From an uncultured Prevotellaceae bacterium (lineage in GTDB: Bacteria; Bacteroidota; Bacteroidia; Bacteroidales; Muribaculaceae), in the NCBI GenBank assembly GCA_900314215.1, contig OMUK01000071.1, forward strand, positions 1 through 48,840: 48,840 nucleotides of DNA. The letters run 5' to 3'. The position numbers were made by a program, and so were the translations under genes. The notes below the pieces were generated by a model that ran no database searches, was not told where the DNA came from, and was given only the letters and a program-made list of their open reading frames with translations. Positions within the stretch are counted from its first letter, which is position 1. Every line of letters begins with the position of its first letter. Positions 41,101 through 48,840 of the stretch are shown here, piece by piece.

Positions 41101-43230
41101 CATGCCCTCGGTGAGCGTGCCGTCGGCCATGTGGCCCACAATGCCGCCGGCCTGACCCGATGCGGCCACGTCGCCCGTGTTCAGGGCTCCTGCGATAGTG
41201 CCATTGTTGGTGCCCACGATGCCGCCGGCAATAGCGCCAGTGGCTGTGACGCTGGCATGATTCACAACGCCAGCCACGCTGCCATTGTTGGTGGCCACAA
41301 AGGCTGCCACATTGCTGCTGCCGGCGATGGCCGACGTGGCGTCGATAGCGAGGCGCGACAGGCTGCCGCTCTTGTCGAGCTTACCGATGAAGGCTGCGTT
41401 GGCAGCAGTGCCGCCTATCTTCATGTGGTTCAGCGTGTGGCCGCCGCCATCATAGTGCCCCTGGAAGGTGCTGAGTGGCGCGAATGCGCTGTCGGCGCTC
41501 ATGTCGAGGTCGGCCGTTTGGCTGAAATAGGTCCTTGCATAATACTGGCCATACTTGTTGACGACGGCCGAGAGGCTGTCGAGATCGGCAACCGATGCGA
41601 TGAGGTAGGGATTGCTCTCGGTGCCGGCTCCTGCGAGGAAGACTGGCGCTACCGAGACGTTGAGGGTGTAGCCCGCATTGAGCGAGTCGTTGCGCATAGC
41701 AATCACGTCGCTTGCAAAGGCCTTGCCGATTTTATAGGTGCCACCGGCGATGCTTCCGGCCTTGCCTTGGGTCACATAGCTGTTGTCGACCACAATATAG
41801 GCTTTGGTGTCGCCCAGCAAGTGCAGCTCGGCGTCGCGGGTCAAGCGGCCTAAATAGTCACCTTCACCCGTGGCGAAGACCGAGGCCGAGAGATGGGCTG
41901 CGGCGTTGTCGTCGATGCCCTTCAGGCGCGGATAGTAGCCTTGCGTGAAATTCCACACGCTGGCATCAAGTCCGGCAGGGCCGCTGGCCGACGTGAGCAC
42001 GCTGGTGCTCACTCCGTGATTGATGGAACCCAGCGAGAAGAAATCTTGGTCGAAATAGATGTTGCTCACCTCGGCGGTTTCGGGAGCTCCGCCATATATC
42101 TCCTGCGTGGTATTCACGGGGTCGATATAGCTGGTGGCCACGTTTAATTGGGCAGCTACCCATGAGTTGGCCAGTTTAGGCTGCGTAGTGCCGGCGGTGG
42201 TGGTCACCGTCTGCAACAGGCCCACCAGGCCGCCTATGCGGCGGGGCTGGCCACTGATGTAGGTCGCATCGTTCACATAGCCGCGGGCGTAGCAGTCGGT
42301 CACCGTTCCGCCGGCATTCAGTCCTGCAATGAGCCCTATGGAGCTATAGTTGCCGCTGATGCTGGCGATGGCAAAGCTGCGGCTTATCGTGCTCAGATAC
42401 ACACGCCCGGCCACACCGCCTATGTATTGCCCGCGTGTGCGAGCGTTGGTCGAGCGCTGCACAGTGCCTGTGTAGTAGCACTGTACAACCGTGGCGCCGC
42501 TGGTCACGTCGCCAGCGATGCCGCCCACGTAGGCCGAAGTTTGGCTGGTGGGCCCTAAAGCCACCGTGCCCGAGGCATGGCAATTGCGTATCGTGCCACG
42601 ATACACCCTGCCCACGATGCCTCCAAAGGCCTGGCCGCTGCTGCGGGTGCCATTGTAGGTGACGCTGCCGTCAAACGTGCAGTTCTCGATGAGCGCGGTC
42701 GACTCCCACGCGGCGCCAGCGATGCCGCCCGCCAGTGCGTTGTTGCCTTTCAGCACGCCCTGCACGTGGCAGTTGGTCACCTTGCCTGAGCAATAGCCCA
42801 CTACACCGCCCAGGCTCTCGCTATAGCCGGTGTAGGTGATGTTCACGCTGTCGAGCGTGAGATTACACACGGTGCCCAGCGAGTCGAGGTAGCCAATGAG
42901 GCCGCTATAGGCCTGGCCGCTCTCGGTGAGGCCGGTGATGGTGTGGCCAGCGCCGTCAAGGTGGCCGGCAAAGCGGTGGCCCGACGATCGGCTGGCAACT
43001 GGCGTGAATGTGCCCGTCGCTTTCAGGTCGGCGGTCAATTGGAAATACTTATCGGCCATCACAGCTCCTGTTGAGTCGGCTGCCGTGGCTGAATTGGATG
43101 AATCAGAGAGGGCCACAAGGTCGTCCCACGTGCCGATGAGGTAAGGCGACGCCTGGGTGCCTCCCCCACCGAAAGCCAGTGCAGGTAGTGCTCCGCACAT
43201 GGCTAAAAAGAATAAATAAAGTTTTCTCAT
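38119..43230 (-). CDS. Giant secreted GLUG-repeat protein with a type IX-like C-terminal sorting tail
   Basis: A 1703-residue protein. A signal peptide (about 1-19) is followed by three successive blocks, each opening with a GxGTxxxPYLI entry motif (about residues 22, 532 and 948), then a LTADL and HLDGxGHTIxGL stretch, then strings of GLUG-type repeats (G-G-I-V-G, a short loop, N-C or D-C, and x-G-x-V). Each block is closed by a segment like LGxLxxDxxLH with an Ig-like feel, the last one reading TWTSSDPAISISGNNATV. The C-terminus MYNVAGQRVGSS plus GKVVIRR fits the short type A sorting tails of Bacteroidales. It probably sits at the cell surface as an adhesin or glycan-binding fibre; the ligand is unknown. 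Confidence 0.85.
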   Translation of the reverse strand: MRKLYLFFLAMCGALPALAFGGGGTQASPYLIGTWDDLVALSDSSNSATAADSTGAVMADKYFQLTADLKATGTFTPVASRSSGHRFAGHLDGAGHTITGLTESGQAYSGLIGYLDSLGTVCNLTLDSVNITYTGYSESLGGVVGYCSGKVTNCHVQGVLKGNNALAGGIAGAAWESTALIENCTFDGSVTYNGTRSSGQAFGGIVGRVYRGTIRNCHASGTVALGPTSQTSAYVGGIAGDVTSGATVVQCYYTGTVQRSTNARTRGQYIGGVAGRVYLSTISRSFAIASISGNYSSIGLIAGLNAGGTVTDCYARGYVNDATYISGQPRRIGGLVGLLQTVTTTAGTTQPKLANSWVAAQLNVATSYIDPVNTTQEIYGGAPETAEVSNIYFDQDFFSLGSINHGVSTSVLTSASGPAGLDASVWNFTQGYYPRLKGIDDNAAAHLSASVFATGEGDYLGRLTRDAELHLLGDTKAYIVVDNSYVTQGKAGSIAGGTYKIGKAFASDVIAMRNDSLNAGYTLNVSVAPVFLAGAGTESNPYLIASVADLDSLSAVVNKYGQYYARTYFSQTADLDMSADSAFAPLSTFQGHYDGGGHTLNHMKIGGTAANAAFIGKLDKSGSLSRLAIDATSAIAGSSNVAAFVATNNGSVAGVVNHASVTATGAIAGGIVGTNNGTIAGALNTGDVAASGQAGGIVGHMADGTLTEGMNVGRVTATSDYAGGVVGSALNSTLSNVANAGQVNSAATSVGGIVGGYQAASSSTMTTANAIASAIDYGVETAGDITALGTIAGTAQGGEVISNTYYDSQMSLSGAVKNDPHAGVTGYPTASLTAGVAPAGIDTVWQFSAGNYPVLKRFASEPAVKAAASAYLVMGEGQRLGKLRSDATMHAHDALSWTLAGNNFTIDGDTLRFPHLTSTTARDTLTVAGSGFIKAMPLTAVGDMPLAGDGTEASPYLIGTPAEWNTLAQYIDDTQDDLAGEYVKLTANIAFADSSFKTLGDLAAIGFGAHLDGNNKTVSGIHITGSAANVAPIGRLRSTGSIKNLITAGTVNSSANNTAGIVAMAEGPVENGTSRVAVTSTSDYVGGIAAQSDANASFTACVNEGAIEATGRYVGGIVGNAKSHTTFTDCANHGVIVAGTSYTATRSGSVETGGIVGHVNNCGGTFVRCSNDADVTAFHGLDVGGILGQSGTGPTPLRFIDCSNSGNITAASVAAGIFAATDYASNITYADGSLYKSPILADGCTNTGAITANVDSASFIGVGACSGVFGYATPGSVIRNCANEGKVNSLSTNSRKLRYNVHVGGIVGNMFSSSHAHEILITGCRNTGAVSGYQETGGVTGNINAYSIVDSCRNEGTVNATAYAGGITGRGYDHATLRNSYNIADVTTTANYAGGAVGYSVGGMKITNCFNAGNITAGTNCAGGVAGYSSAYISNSSNVGTITAAQGVGGIAGYAYVSYNQSRVLAGATTAYNCYNAGQLTSTSGNGISSLIGDFSRADLDINQVLGSYYVTDYGTHDADSVGTPVTVAELAANTTMAPHAVVPHDLTYYQEDSLSAGWNYGDAYTLPIVKTLEDDDAAKLYATVIVLAEGDSLQSVTHDFHVGAPEGLTWTSSDPAISISGNNATVSNDGSGKTITLTATCGNYSKTWTLTLGNLPTGVSAPNSDDTRLLNENEPMYNVAGQRVGSSYQGLILQKGKVVIRR

Positions 43231-43514
43231 AACCTAATCAACTAAGACTAACAAAAAAGTGATTAACGCTAAATTTATCTTTAAATACGTTACAAATATA
43301 AAACTTTTTGCGATAAATTATATAATTTAAGTGAAAATTTTAAATAAAATATCACTACGCAGCGGGCCAGCAAGTGCCAGCCCCCTTGCTTCGGCACAAG
43401 CGGGCAAGAGTGCTATTTTATTGACGTTATGTTGATTTATGGCAGCAAGCGCCTAAGATTATCGATTGTTTTTCAACATAGGCTCTCACAACGCAACATA
43501 ACATAAAATACAAA
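43231..43514. other. AT-rich gap upstream of the giant gene
   Basis: A -7 like box on the minus strand (TATATTTG at 43293-43300) is the only promoter candidate for the giant gene, and it lacks a -33 partner. No gene or RNA was recognised in the rest. Confidence 0.4.
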
Positions 43515-43624
43515 CCTGTAGGGGCCGATCTTGTGTCGGCCCACGACACGGTTACATCCTATTAATAATCAACGAAATAGGATGTAACATTGTCGTGGGC
43601 CGGCACAAGACCGGCCCCTACAGG
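43515..43624. repeat. REP pair forming a 110-bp near-perfect hairpin
   Basis: Two 49-base arms match at 45 of 49 positions around a 12-base loop. The outer 27 bases of each arm are REPs (43518-43544 starting GTAG, 43595-43621 ending CTAC). The inner parts include perfect 13-base arms built on GTTACATCCTATT. This is the best preserved pair in the window, placed between the glyA terminator and the giant gene. Confidence 0.9.
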
Positions 43625-43734
43625 TGGGTTAATCCATGGTGGCGACTTTGTCAATGCGCCACCCTAAATCATCCTTATAACTTATTGAATACCAATTGAC
43701 TGATTTTGTATACTGCTACAAAGCGACGGAGTCA

Positions 43735-43774
43735 TAAAAAAGCTCGAGAGCCTCGTGCTGGGGGCTCTCGAGCT
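43735..43774 (-). terminator. Terminator after glyA
   Basis: A perfect 12-base stem, AGCTCGAGAGCC at 43741-43752 with its complement at 43763-43774, followed on the minus strand by TTTTTT. Confidence 0.88.
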
Positions 43775-43804
43775 ATGTCGTTTTTTATCGTAGGGTAGGG
43801 TGGG

Positions 43805-45085
43805 TTACCAGGCAAACATGGGGTAGTCCTTCATGATGGAGTTCACTTTCTCCTTCACGCTCTTGATCACTGCCTCATTCTCGGGATCGTGCAGCACGGT
43901 GTCGATGAGCTCAACGATCACGGGCATCAGGTCTTCCTTGGCGCCGCGGGTGGTCATGGCGGGAGTGCCAATGCGCAGGCCGCTGGTCTGGAAGGCGCTG
44001 CGGTCGTCGTAGGGCACCATGTTCTTGTTCACGGTGATGTCGGCTGCCACCAGGGCGTTCTCAGCCACCTTGCCGGTGAGCTCGGGGAACTTGGTGCGCA
44101 GGTCGATGAGCATGCAGTGGTTGTCGGTGCCGCCGGTGCATATCTTGTAGCCCTTGTCGACAAAGGCCTGAGCCATGACTGCGGCGTTTTTCTTCACCTG
44201 CACGGCATAGTCCTTAAACTCGGGTTGCAGTGCCTCGCCAAAGGCCACGGCCTTGGCGGCAATCACGTGCTCGAGCGGGCCGCCTTGCACGCCGGGGAAC
44301 ACGGCCGAGTTGAGGAGCGACGACATCTTGCGCACCACGCCCTTCTTGGTCTTCTTGCCCCATGGGTTGTCGAAGTCCTTGCCCATCAAGATGATGCCGC
44401 CACGCGGGCCGCGCAGGGTCTTGTGGGTGGTCGAGGTCACGATGTGGGCATACTTGAGCGGGTTCTTGAGCAGGCCGGCAGCGATGAGGCCGGCAGGGTG
44501 CGCCATGTCGACCATGAAGATGGCGCCCACCTCGTCGGCAATCTTGCGCATGCGCTCATAGTCCCACTCGCGGCTGTAGGCGCTGGCACCGCCAATGATC
44601 AATTTCGGCTTCTCGCGCAGGGTCACTTCTTCCATCATGTCGTAGTCGACCAGACCGGTCTCCTTGTCGACGTCGTACTCGCAGTCGTGAAACATCATGC
44701 CCGAGAAGTTGACTGGGCTGCCGTGCGACAGGTGTCCGCCCATGGCCAGGTTCAGACCCATAAACTTGTCGCCAGGCTTGAGGCATGCCATAAACACGGC
44801 CATGTTGGCCTGTGCGCCGCTGTGGGGCTGCACGTTGGCATACTCGGCGCCGAAGAGCTTCTTCACGCGCTCGATGGCGATGGTCTCGCTCTCGTCCACG
44901 TGCTGGCATCCGCCATAGTAGCGGTGGCCAGGATAGCCCTCGGCATACTTGTTGGTGAGGCAGCTGCCCATGGCGGCCATCACCTCGTCGCTCACGAAGT
45001 TCTCACTTGCAATCAGCTCCATGCCGTGCAGCTGGCGCAGATGTTCTTTCTCGATGATGTTGAAAATTTCGTTATCCTTAAACAT
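43805..45085 (-). CDS. glyA: Serine hydroxymethyltransferase
   Basis: A 426-residue pyridoxal-phosphate enzyme that converts serine and tetrahydrofolate to glycine and methylene-tetrahydrofolate. Near the N-terminus [11 protein letters not shown] and the folate-site [13 protein letters not shown] are intact. The cofactor lysine is K222 in [13 protein letters not shown], and the acidic partner is in [10 protein letters not shown]. The length is normal. It has its own promoter region and a strong terminator, so it is monocistronic. It links with serB in serine and one-carbon metabolism, though the two genes are not adjacent. Confidence 0.97.
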   Translation of the reverse strand: MFKDNEIFNIIEKEHLRQLHGMELIASENFVSDEVMAAMGSCLTNKYAEGYPGHRYYGGCQHVDESETIAIERVKKLFGAEYANVQPHSGAQANMAVFMACLKPGDKFMGLNLAMGGHLSHGSPVNFSGMMFHDCEYDVDKETGLVDYDMMEEVTLREKPKLIIGGASAYSREWDYERMRKIADEVGAIFMVDMAHPAGLIAAGLLKNPLKYAHIVTSTTHKTLRGPRGGIILMGKDFDNPWGKKTKKGVVRKMSSLLNSAVFPGVQGGPLEHVIAAKAVAFGEALQPEFKDYAVQVKKNAAVMAQAFVDKGYKICTGGTDNHCMLIDLRTKFPELTGKVAENALVAADITVNKNMVPYDDRSAFQTSGLRIGTPAMTTRGAKEDLMPVIVELIDTVLHDPENEAVIKSVKEKVNSIMKDYPMFAW

Positions 45086-45161
45086 AGTAAAAATGATGTT
45101 TTATTTTAAGTTAAAGGTTGTTTTATGTTATGATAATTGTGTTGCGGGTTTTTGGGTAATG

Positions 45162-45169
45162 CAAACTTA
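45162..45169 (-). promoter_or_regulatory. -7 box of glyA
   Basis: TAAGTTTG on the minus strand, leaving a leader of about 75 bases. A -33 box is not evident. Confidence 0.4.
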
Positions 45170-45204
45170 GGCAAAATTTTTGAGAAAGTGATGTTTTTTG
45201 TCAT

Positions 45205-45780
45205 TTATTTTTTTGCGTGCTTTTTCTTCACGCTCCAGCCGAAGTGCCCCAGGGCCTTGCCCAGGCTGTAGTACTCGCCGTGCACATAGGCGATGAGGCC
45301 TGCGCGCTCCAGGTCAAACTTGCCCGTGGCGGGGTCGATGTAGCGGTCGTCGGCCAGCACATTCATCACCTCGGCGACAAACATGTCGTGGGTGCCCAGG
45401 TGCACGATGTCGCGCACGCTGCACTCGATGCTCATGGGCGACTCTTCGAGATAGGGCGCCGCCACCTTCACACCCTGCACCGGGGTGAGCCCCATCTCCT
45501 TGAGTTTGTTGTAGTCGCGCCCGCTGCGCACGCCGCACCAGTCGGTGGCGCGGGCCAGTTCCTGGGTGGTGAGGTTGAGGGTGAACGCCATGTTGCGCTC
45601 GATGATGTCGTGGCTGTGCCGCTCGGGGCGCACCGAGATGTAGCACATGGCCGGGTCGGAGCATATCGTCCCCGTCCAGGCCGCCGTGAACACGTTGTAT
45701 TCCTCGGGCACAGCGCCGCACGTCACCAGCAGCGCTGGCAGCGGATAAATCATGGTGCCTGGTCTCCAATTCTGTTTCAT
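45205..45780 (-). CDS. Flavin reductase family protein (flavoredoxin-like)
   Basis: A 191-residue FMN-binding split-barrel protein. The N-terminal WRPGTMIYPLPALLVTCG and the segment NVFTAAWTGTICSDPAMCYISVRPERHSHDII are the usual FMN-site signature of the flavoredoxin branch. These proteins bind FMN and pass electrons from NAD(P)H or ferredoxin. The length is normal. I start at the ATG at 45780 because a complete promoter ends 9 bases before it; the open frame to 45801 overlaps that box. It is monocistronic. Confidence 0.9.
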   Translation of the reverse strand: MKQNWRPGTMIYPLPALLVTCGAVPEEYNVFTAAWTGTICSDPAMCYISVRPERHSHDIIERNMAFTLNLTTQELARATDWCGVRSGRDYNKLKEMGLTPVQGVKVAAPYLEESPMSIECSVRDIVHLGTHDMFVAEVMNVLADDRYIDPATGKFDLERAGLIAYVHGEYYSLGKALGHFGWSVKKKHAKK

Positions 45781-45789
45781 AGCTGTGAA

Positions 45790-45822
45790 CAAAGGTAGCA
45801 ATTATTGCCGAATGTGCCCAAA
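45790..45822 (-). promoter_or_regulatory. Promoter of the flavin reductase gene
   Basis: On the minus strand TTTG (45819-45822), 21 bases, then TACCTTTG (45790-45797). The ATG is 9 bases after the -7 box, so the mRNA is almost leaderless. Confidence 0.72.
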
Positions 45823-45903
45823 GCCGGGCATGTGTTTTTTTTGCGTGTGCAGGGCGGGTGGCTGCAAGATTGAGTGATGGCTCATGCAGTCCGCATCACG
45901 ATT

Positions 45904-45952
45904 GCAGGCCAGAAGAGAGAGGGTGCTCGACCCCCGTTCTCTCCTGGCCTGC
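45904..45952 (-). terminator. Terminator after the second secreted protein gene
   Basis: A perfect 9-base stem GCAGGCCAG/CTGGCCTGC (45904-45912, 45944-45952) extended inward by AGAGAG/TCTCTC pairing. No long T-tract. Confidence 0.65.
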
Positions 45953-46001
45953 TGAGCTTGGTCATGGCCAGAGCCACTGTGTGGCCCGGCCAAGCGTTAT
46001 G

Positions 46002-47696
46002 CTATTTCACAAGGATTTTCTTGCCGTTCTTGATGAGCAAGCCCTTGGCGTTGGGGCCCACCTTCTGGCCCAGCATGTTGTAGACTGCGCCGTCGGCGGG
46101 CTCGATGTCGCTGCCCACGGTGGTCACGGCAGTGTTCACGCCCTGGGTGATGTGGTAGTCGAGATAGGCGCCCGGGAAGGCGAAGCGCAGGGTGGCTTCG
46201 CGCATGGGCTCGCCTGCGGGCAGGGCTTGCGCCTCGAGCACTGCATGGGTCGCGTAGCCCAGTTCGCTGCCGGTCTCCTCGCGCAGGGTGAGGGTGAGCC
46301 ACGATGGCAACACGACCTTGGTGGCAGCGGCCTTGCCCTGTGGGGCGTTGCCGGTAGTGGCGTCGACGGTGGTGACGGTCCACGACGTCGACGGCTTTGA
46401 CGAGTAGAGCTCCAGGTCGTAGACCTCGCCGCTGGCGAGGAACTCGTGGCTCTCGGGCTCGATGCCTGAGCGGAAAGTGAGCCACGGGCGCTCGGTCTCG
46501 ATAAAGATCGACGGGGCCGAGTAGAATTTTTTGCCCACGGTGTTGTTCACGCCCACAAGGCTCACGGTGCCGTCGGCCTGCGTGATGCCCAGGTAGCCCA
46601 GTTCGCCGTAGCCCTCGTCCACCTTGTCGCTGCTGCACAGCAGGGTGAAGTCGCTTATGGCCTCGTTGCTGTTGTAGCCCGAGACCACGACAAGTATGTC
46701 GCAGTTGATTTCGGGCGTGTTGCCCTCGTCGTCTTTCATGTAAATCGAGAGCATGCCCGAGGCAGCGGTGTTGATGCTGTCGATGGTGACCACGCCTGTG
46801 GCAATGCGGCGCACGAGGGTGGGCGACACGGCCTGGGTCTCGCTATAGGCCGGTATGCCTTTTATCTCATATATCTCGGCCTTGATCACGGCATTGGCGC
46901 TGCGCGTCCATTTCAGCTTTTGGTATTTCACGCCCACGTGGTTGATGAGGTAGGGGTGAGCGGGTTTTTCAAAGGCCACTGCCGAGTAGTCGTAGCCGGC
47001 CGTGTTGCGCCCGAAGGTGTAGGCCTTGTTGCTGCCGGCGGCTGCATAGGCGCTGTCGAGCGTGTAGTAGTAGCTGCTGCCCGATGCCTTGCCCGTGCGG
47101 TCGGTCTTGGAGGCATAGTACTTGCTCGACTCCCACATGTGGCGCACCTTGTAGCTCGACGAGGTGGCATATTCCCAGTTGGGATAGGTCCACACCATCG
47201 AGGGCACATTTTGGGCACTCTTGTTGTAGCCGCCCAGGAAGTAGGTGGCTGTGGTGTCGGGCGCACCCGTGGCTGTGAGCGTGGGTACGCTGTCGTTCAG
47301 CCTGAGCGAGTAGGGCACGGTGAAGTCGGTCTCGGTCGAGGTGAGGGTCTGGTCGTCGAGATTCTTGCGCACAGTCACGCGCCAGTTGTATGCGGTGGCG
47401 CCCCTTGAGGTGTTGACGAAGGTGAGGTTCTGGTAGGGCGTGGAGTGCAGCCAGGGAGCATAGTAGGCCCACACGCCTGTGGCATCGTCCTTGGTGTAGT
47501 AGGGGCAGTAGAACACGCCGCGGGGCCGCTTGTAGCTCACGCTGAGGTTGCTGCCGTCGCTGGCACTGGCTTGTGCCACCGCCGCAGGGGCTGGGGTGGC
47601 AATGGCGGTTTCGACCTGGGCGTCGAGTTGGCCGTGGGCAGCGATTGTGCCTGCACAGAGCACGAGAGCGCAGGTGAGAAGTGATTGTTGTTTCAT
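46002..47696 (-). CDS. Secreted protein with a type IX-like C-terminal sorting tail
   Basis: A 564-residue exported protein. The signal peptide (about 1-22, ending AAHG) is followed by an Ala/Pro/Thr-rich linker (about 30-45) and a region with many aromatic residues (for example YYAPWLHSTPYQNLTF). From about residue 150 it looks beta-rich, and near 450-530 it resembles an immunoglobulin-like fold. The C-terminal AVYNMLGQKVGPNAKGLL, then IKNGKKILVK, matches the short sorting tail seen in the giant protein at 38119. I do not recognise the main domain. The ATG at 47696 is chosen because the promoter (47761-47790) lies upstream of it and downstream of the longest frame's start. Confidence 0.8.
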   Translation of the reverse strand: MKQQSLLTCALVLCAGTIAAHGQLDAQVETAIATPAPAAVAQASASDGSNLSVSYKRPRGVFYCPYYTKDDATGVWAYYAPWLHSTPYQNLTFVNTSRGATAYNWRVTVRKNLDDQTLTSTETDFTVPYSLRLNDSVPTLTATGAPDTTATYFLGGYNKSAQNVPSMVWTYPNWEYATSSSYKVRHMWESSKYYASKTDRTGKASGSSYYYTLDSAYAAAGSNKAYTFGRNTAGYDYSAVAFEKPAHPYLINHVGVKYQKLKWTRSANAVIKAEIYEIKGIPAYSETQAVSPTLVRRIATGVVTIDSINTAASGMLSIYMKDDEGNTPEINCDILVVVSGYNSNEAISDFTLLCSSDKVDEGYGELGYLGITQADGTVSLVGVNNTVGKKFYSAPSIFIETERPWLTFRSGIEPESHEFLASGEVYDLELYSSKPSTSWTVTTVDATTGNAPQGKAAATKVVLPSWLTLTLREETGSELGYATHAVLEAQALPAGEPMREATLRFAFPGAYLDYHITQGVNTAVTTVGSDIEPADGAVYNMLGQKVGPNAKGLLIKNGKKILVK

Positions 47697-47760
47697 CTGT
47701 GTTGGTTTTGGGGTTAATATTTTGGGGATTAATATAAGCTCAATGGGTTGGTTATGCCCA

Positions 47761-47790
47761 CAAAGATAATGCATGACTGCAGTTATTCAA
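47761..47790 (-). promoter_or_regulatory. Promoter of the second secreted protein gene
   Basis: On the minus strand TTG (47788-47790), 19 bases, then TATCTTTG (47761-47768). The leader is about 60 bases. Confidence 0.72.
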
Positions 47791-47912
47791 AATTTTGCCA
47801 TGATTTTTTGTGTTTTTTCTTTTGCTGCCCTGATTGCCGATAAAGTTTTATTTCCATAGTTCGGTCTACAAGTCTAAAATAACGTCTATTTGAGATTCTA
47901 TACGAGTTAAGC

Positions 47913-48018
47913 TCTATTCCGTCAATATTGACGAAATAGAAGCATCTTGGCGTTGATATGGAAAAGTGTATTTCAAATTACTAAATTTGAAATAACTAAT
48001 TGTAAAATTAGTAATTTA
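47913..48018. other. Cluster of AT-rich palindromes between the DUF234 fragment and the secreted protein gene
   Basis: A 28-bp palindrome with one mismatched pair centred on AATATT occupies 47913-47940. Further on, TTTCAAATT/AATTTGAAA (9 bases) and ACTAATT/AATTAGT (7 bases) can form side by side, while AAATTACTAA and TTAGTAATTT (10 bases) can pair across them, so the structures exclude each other. The cluster is where the fragment's transcript would end. The rest of the gap 47791-48054 shows no gene. Confidence 0.5.
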
Positions 48019-48054
48019 AAAAGTGGGGCTGTTGCTCAAGGTTACACAGCGTGC

Positions 48055-48546
48055 TCACTCAAGCAGTTGCTGCACCACATCCTCGGGGAGCAGCATGCAA
48101 CAGCTGGCCGTCGACAATGGCGGCTCACGCAGGAAAAGGGCATACACTATCTTCTTGCCCTGAGCAAACGGTGCCATGCTCGTCTTCTTCTTCAGCTTTT
48201 CAAGAAGCCTGTCGGCATAGTCGGCAGCCGCCCATTTGCATTCGCCCACAAGTATCGTATGGCTGTCGTTTTGATCCTCGGCCACGACGTCAAACTCTAG
48301 GTCGTCGTAGCCTGCATGAGTCTTCTTGCCTGCAGCGAGCACCGGAGCCTTGCCCCACCAGCGGCTTGCCACGCTCCAAGTGTGACCTAGCAGGTCGTTA
48401 CCCGTGACGGCTATCTGGCAAATGCGTTCCCATGTGCTGCCCACATGGTCGTGAAATGACTGCTCAAGTACCCGCTTTACAATATTGGTGCGACCCATGG
48501 CAATCGTCGACTTGTAGGGCTCGACAAACTTAAAATGACATATCAA
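48055..48546 (-). pseudogene. C-terminal fragment of a DUF234-type ATPase
   Basis: About 160 codons matching only the C-terminal DUF234 part of the AAA ATPases common in Bacteroidales. It starts inside the domain (FKFVEPYKSTIAMG), continues with the conserved HDHVGSTWERICQIAV, and carries a PD-(D/E)xK-like core, FDVVAEDQ followed by LVGECKWA. The ATP-binding half (Walker A and B) is missing. The only start available is a TTG. Upstream the reading frame runs into an 82-bp tandem repeat and stops, so the gene was probably cut there. It could still be expressed as a fragment, but I rate it as broken. Confidence 0.7.
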
Positions 48547-48561
48547 GCACTTTGCATCGAT

Positions 48562-48711
48562 TTTTATTTTGCATTCCGCTCGACTTGCAGTAATGTTGGA
48601 TAAATTACGCGGCGTCTCGGGAGTGCGAAAATAAAAACGGGTTTTTTATTTTGCATTCCGCTCGACTTGCAGTAATGTTGAATAAATTACGCGGCGTCTC
48701 GGGAGTGCGAA
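48562..48711. repeat. Two 82-bp-spaced direct repeats of about 68 bp
   Basis: The sequence starting TTTTATTTTGCATTCCGC at 48562-48629 recurs at 48644-48711 with one or two changes. Between them lies a short A-rich then T-rich linker. Each unit holds a small inverted pair GTAAT/ATTAC around a 9-base loop. The first unit abuts the broken edge of the DUF234 fragment. From 48712 to the end of the window I see no gene. Confidence 0.75.
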
Positions 48712-48840
48712 CACGGCTCTTTCATTTAAAACGAAAAACAGGCCATAGTGCCCCCTGCCCGCTCCGAGGGGAGCAGGCGGATGTTGTGTAGCCTGTGTGT
48801 CAGTTCTTTAGATGTGAGTCATAATTCAAAAAAATGTCAT

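Overview
The window looks like a chromosomal segment of a Bacteroidales bacterium, possibly Muribaculaceae or Prevotellaceae-like. Coding DNA is GC-rich and most intergenic gaps are AT-rich. Many genes are preceded by the Bacteroidota sigma factor signature (TTTG or TTG, about 19-21 bases, then TAnnTTTG). No Shine-Dalgarno pattern stands out. The gene content is typical of the order: a C69 dipeptidase, ACT-SerB, DUF4292 and DUF695 proteins, a lipidated TamA-like protein, and secreted proteins with a C-terminal tail of the type IX sorting kind. The family-level placement is an inference. No rRNA, tRNA, CRISPR array, prophage or complete insertion sequence was found.

Layout. 1-310: two 171-bp tandem units of paired REP-like palindromes, the last of which supplies the stop codon of lpxH. 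305-1430 (-): lpxH behind a MIP18/DUF59 gene, divergent from trpS. 1607-4208 (+): trpS and two uncharacterised genes. 4209-4552: more REP-like sequence between convergent genes. 4553-10094 (-): compact operon dut, TPR protein, DUF4292 lipoprotein, GNAT/FemAB-like acyltransferase, polysaccharide flippase. 10294-10872 (-): DJ-1 family protein. 11082-14164 (+): TamL-like outer membrane lipoprotein and a phosphoglycolate phosphatase-like HAD protein. 14165-16041: a gene-poor stretch with a REP array, a small secreted protein and the remnant of an outer-membrane receptor gene. 16042-23450 (+): greA-HIT, ispD-recG, an M23 peptidase, TetR-fabG and a sugar O-acetyltransferase.

23488-30075 (-): a FecCD/BtuCDF-type ABC importer (binding lipoprotein, permease, ATPase), yaaA, a C69 dipeptidase and apbE. 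30201-31546 (+): two related small beta-barrel proteins, each with its own promoter. 31882-35272: a small membrane protein, a DUF695 protein, rmuC and serB. 35713-38000 (+): a cysteine-less thioredoxin-fold protein behind a structured leader, and a polytopic membrane protein resembling GT39-type glycosyltransferases. 38119-43230 (-): a giant repeat-rich secreted protein. 43515-43624: a nearly perfect 110-bp REP-pair hairpin. 43805-47696 (-): glyA, a flavin reductase and a second secreted protein with the same tail as the giant protein. 48055-48840: the C-terminal fragment of a DUF234-type ATPase beside an 82-bp tandem repeat.

Most of the window is housekeeping and envelope biology. The less ordinary signals are the REP-pair family and its intrusion into lpxH, the internally deleted receptor pseudogene, terminator-like or structured leaders before greA and the degenerate thioredoxin, and several promoters placed only 5-9 bases from the start codon. 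I did not find a convincing new defence or mobile system.
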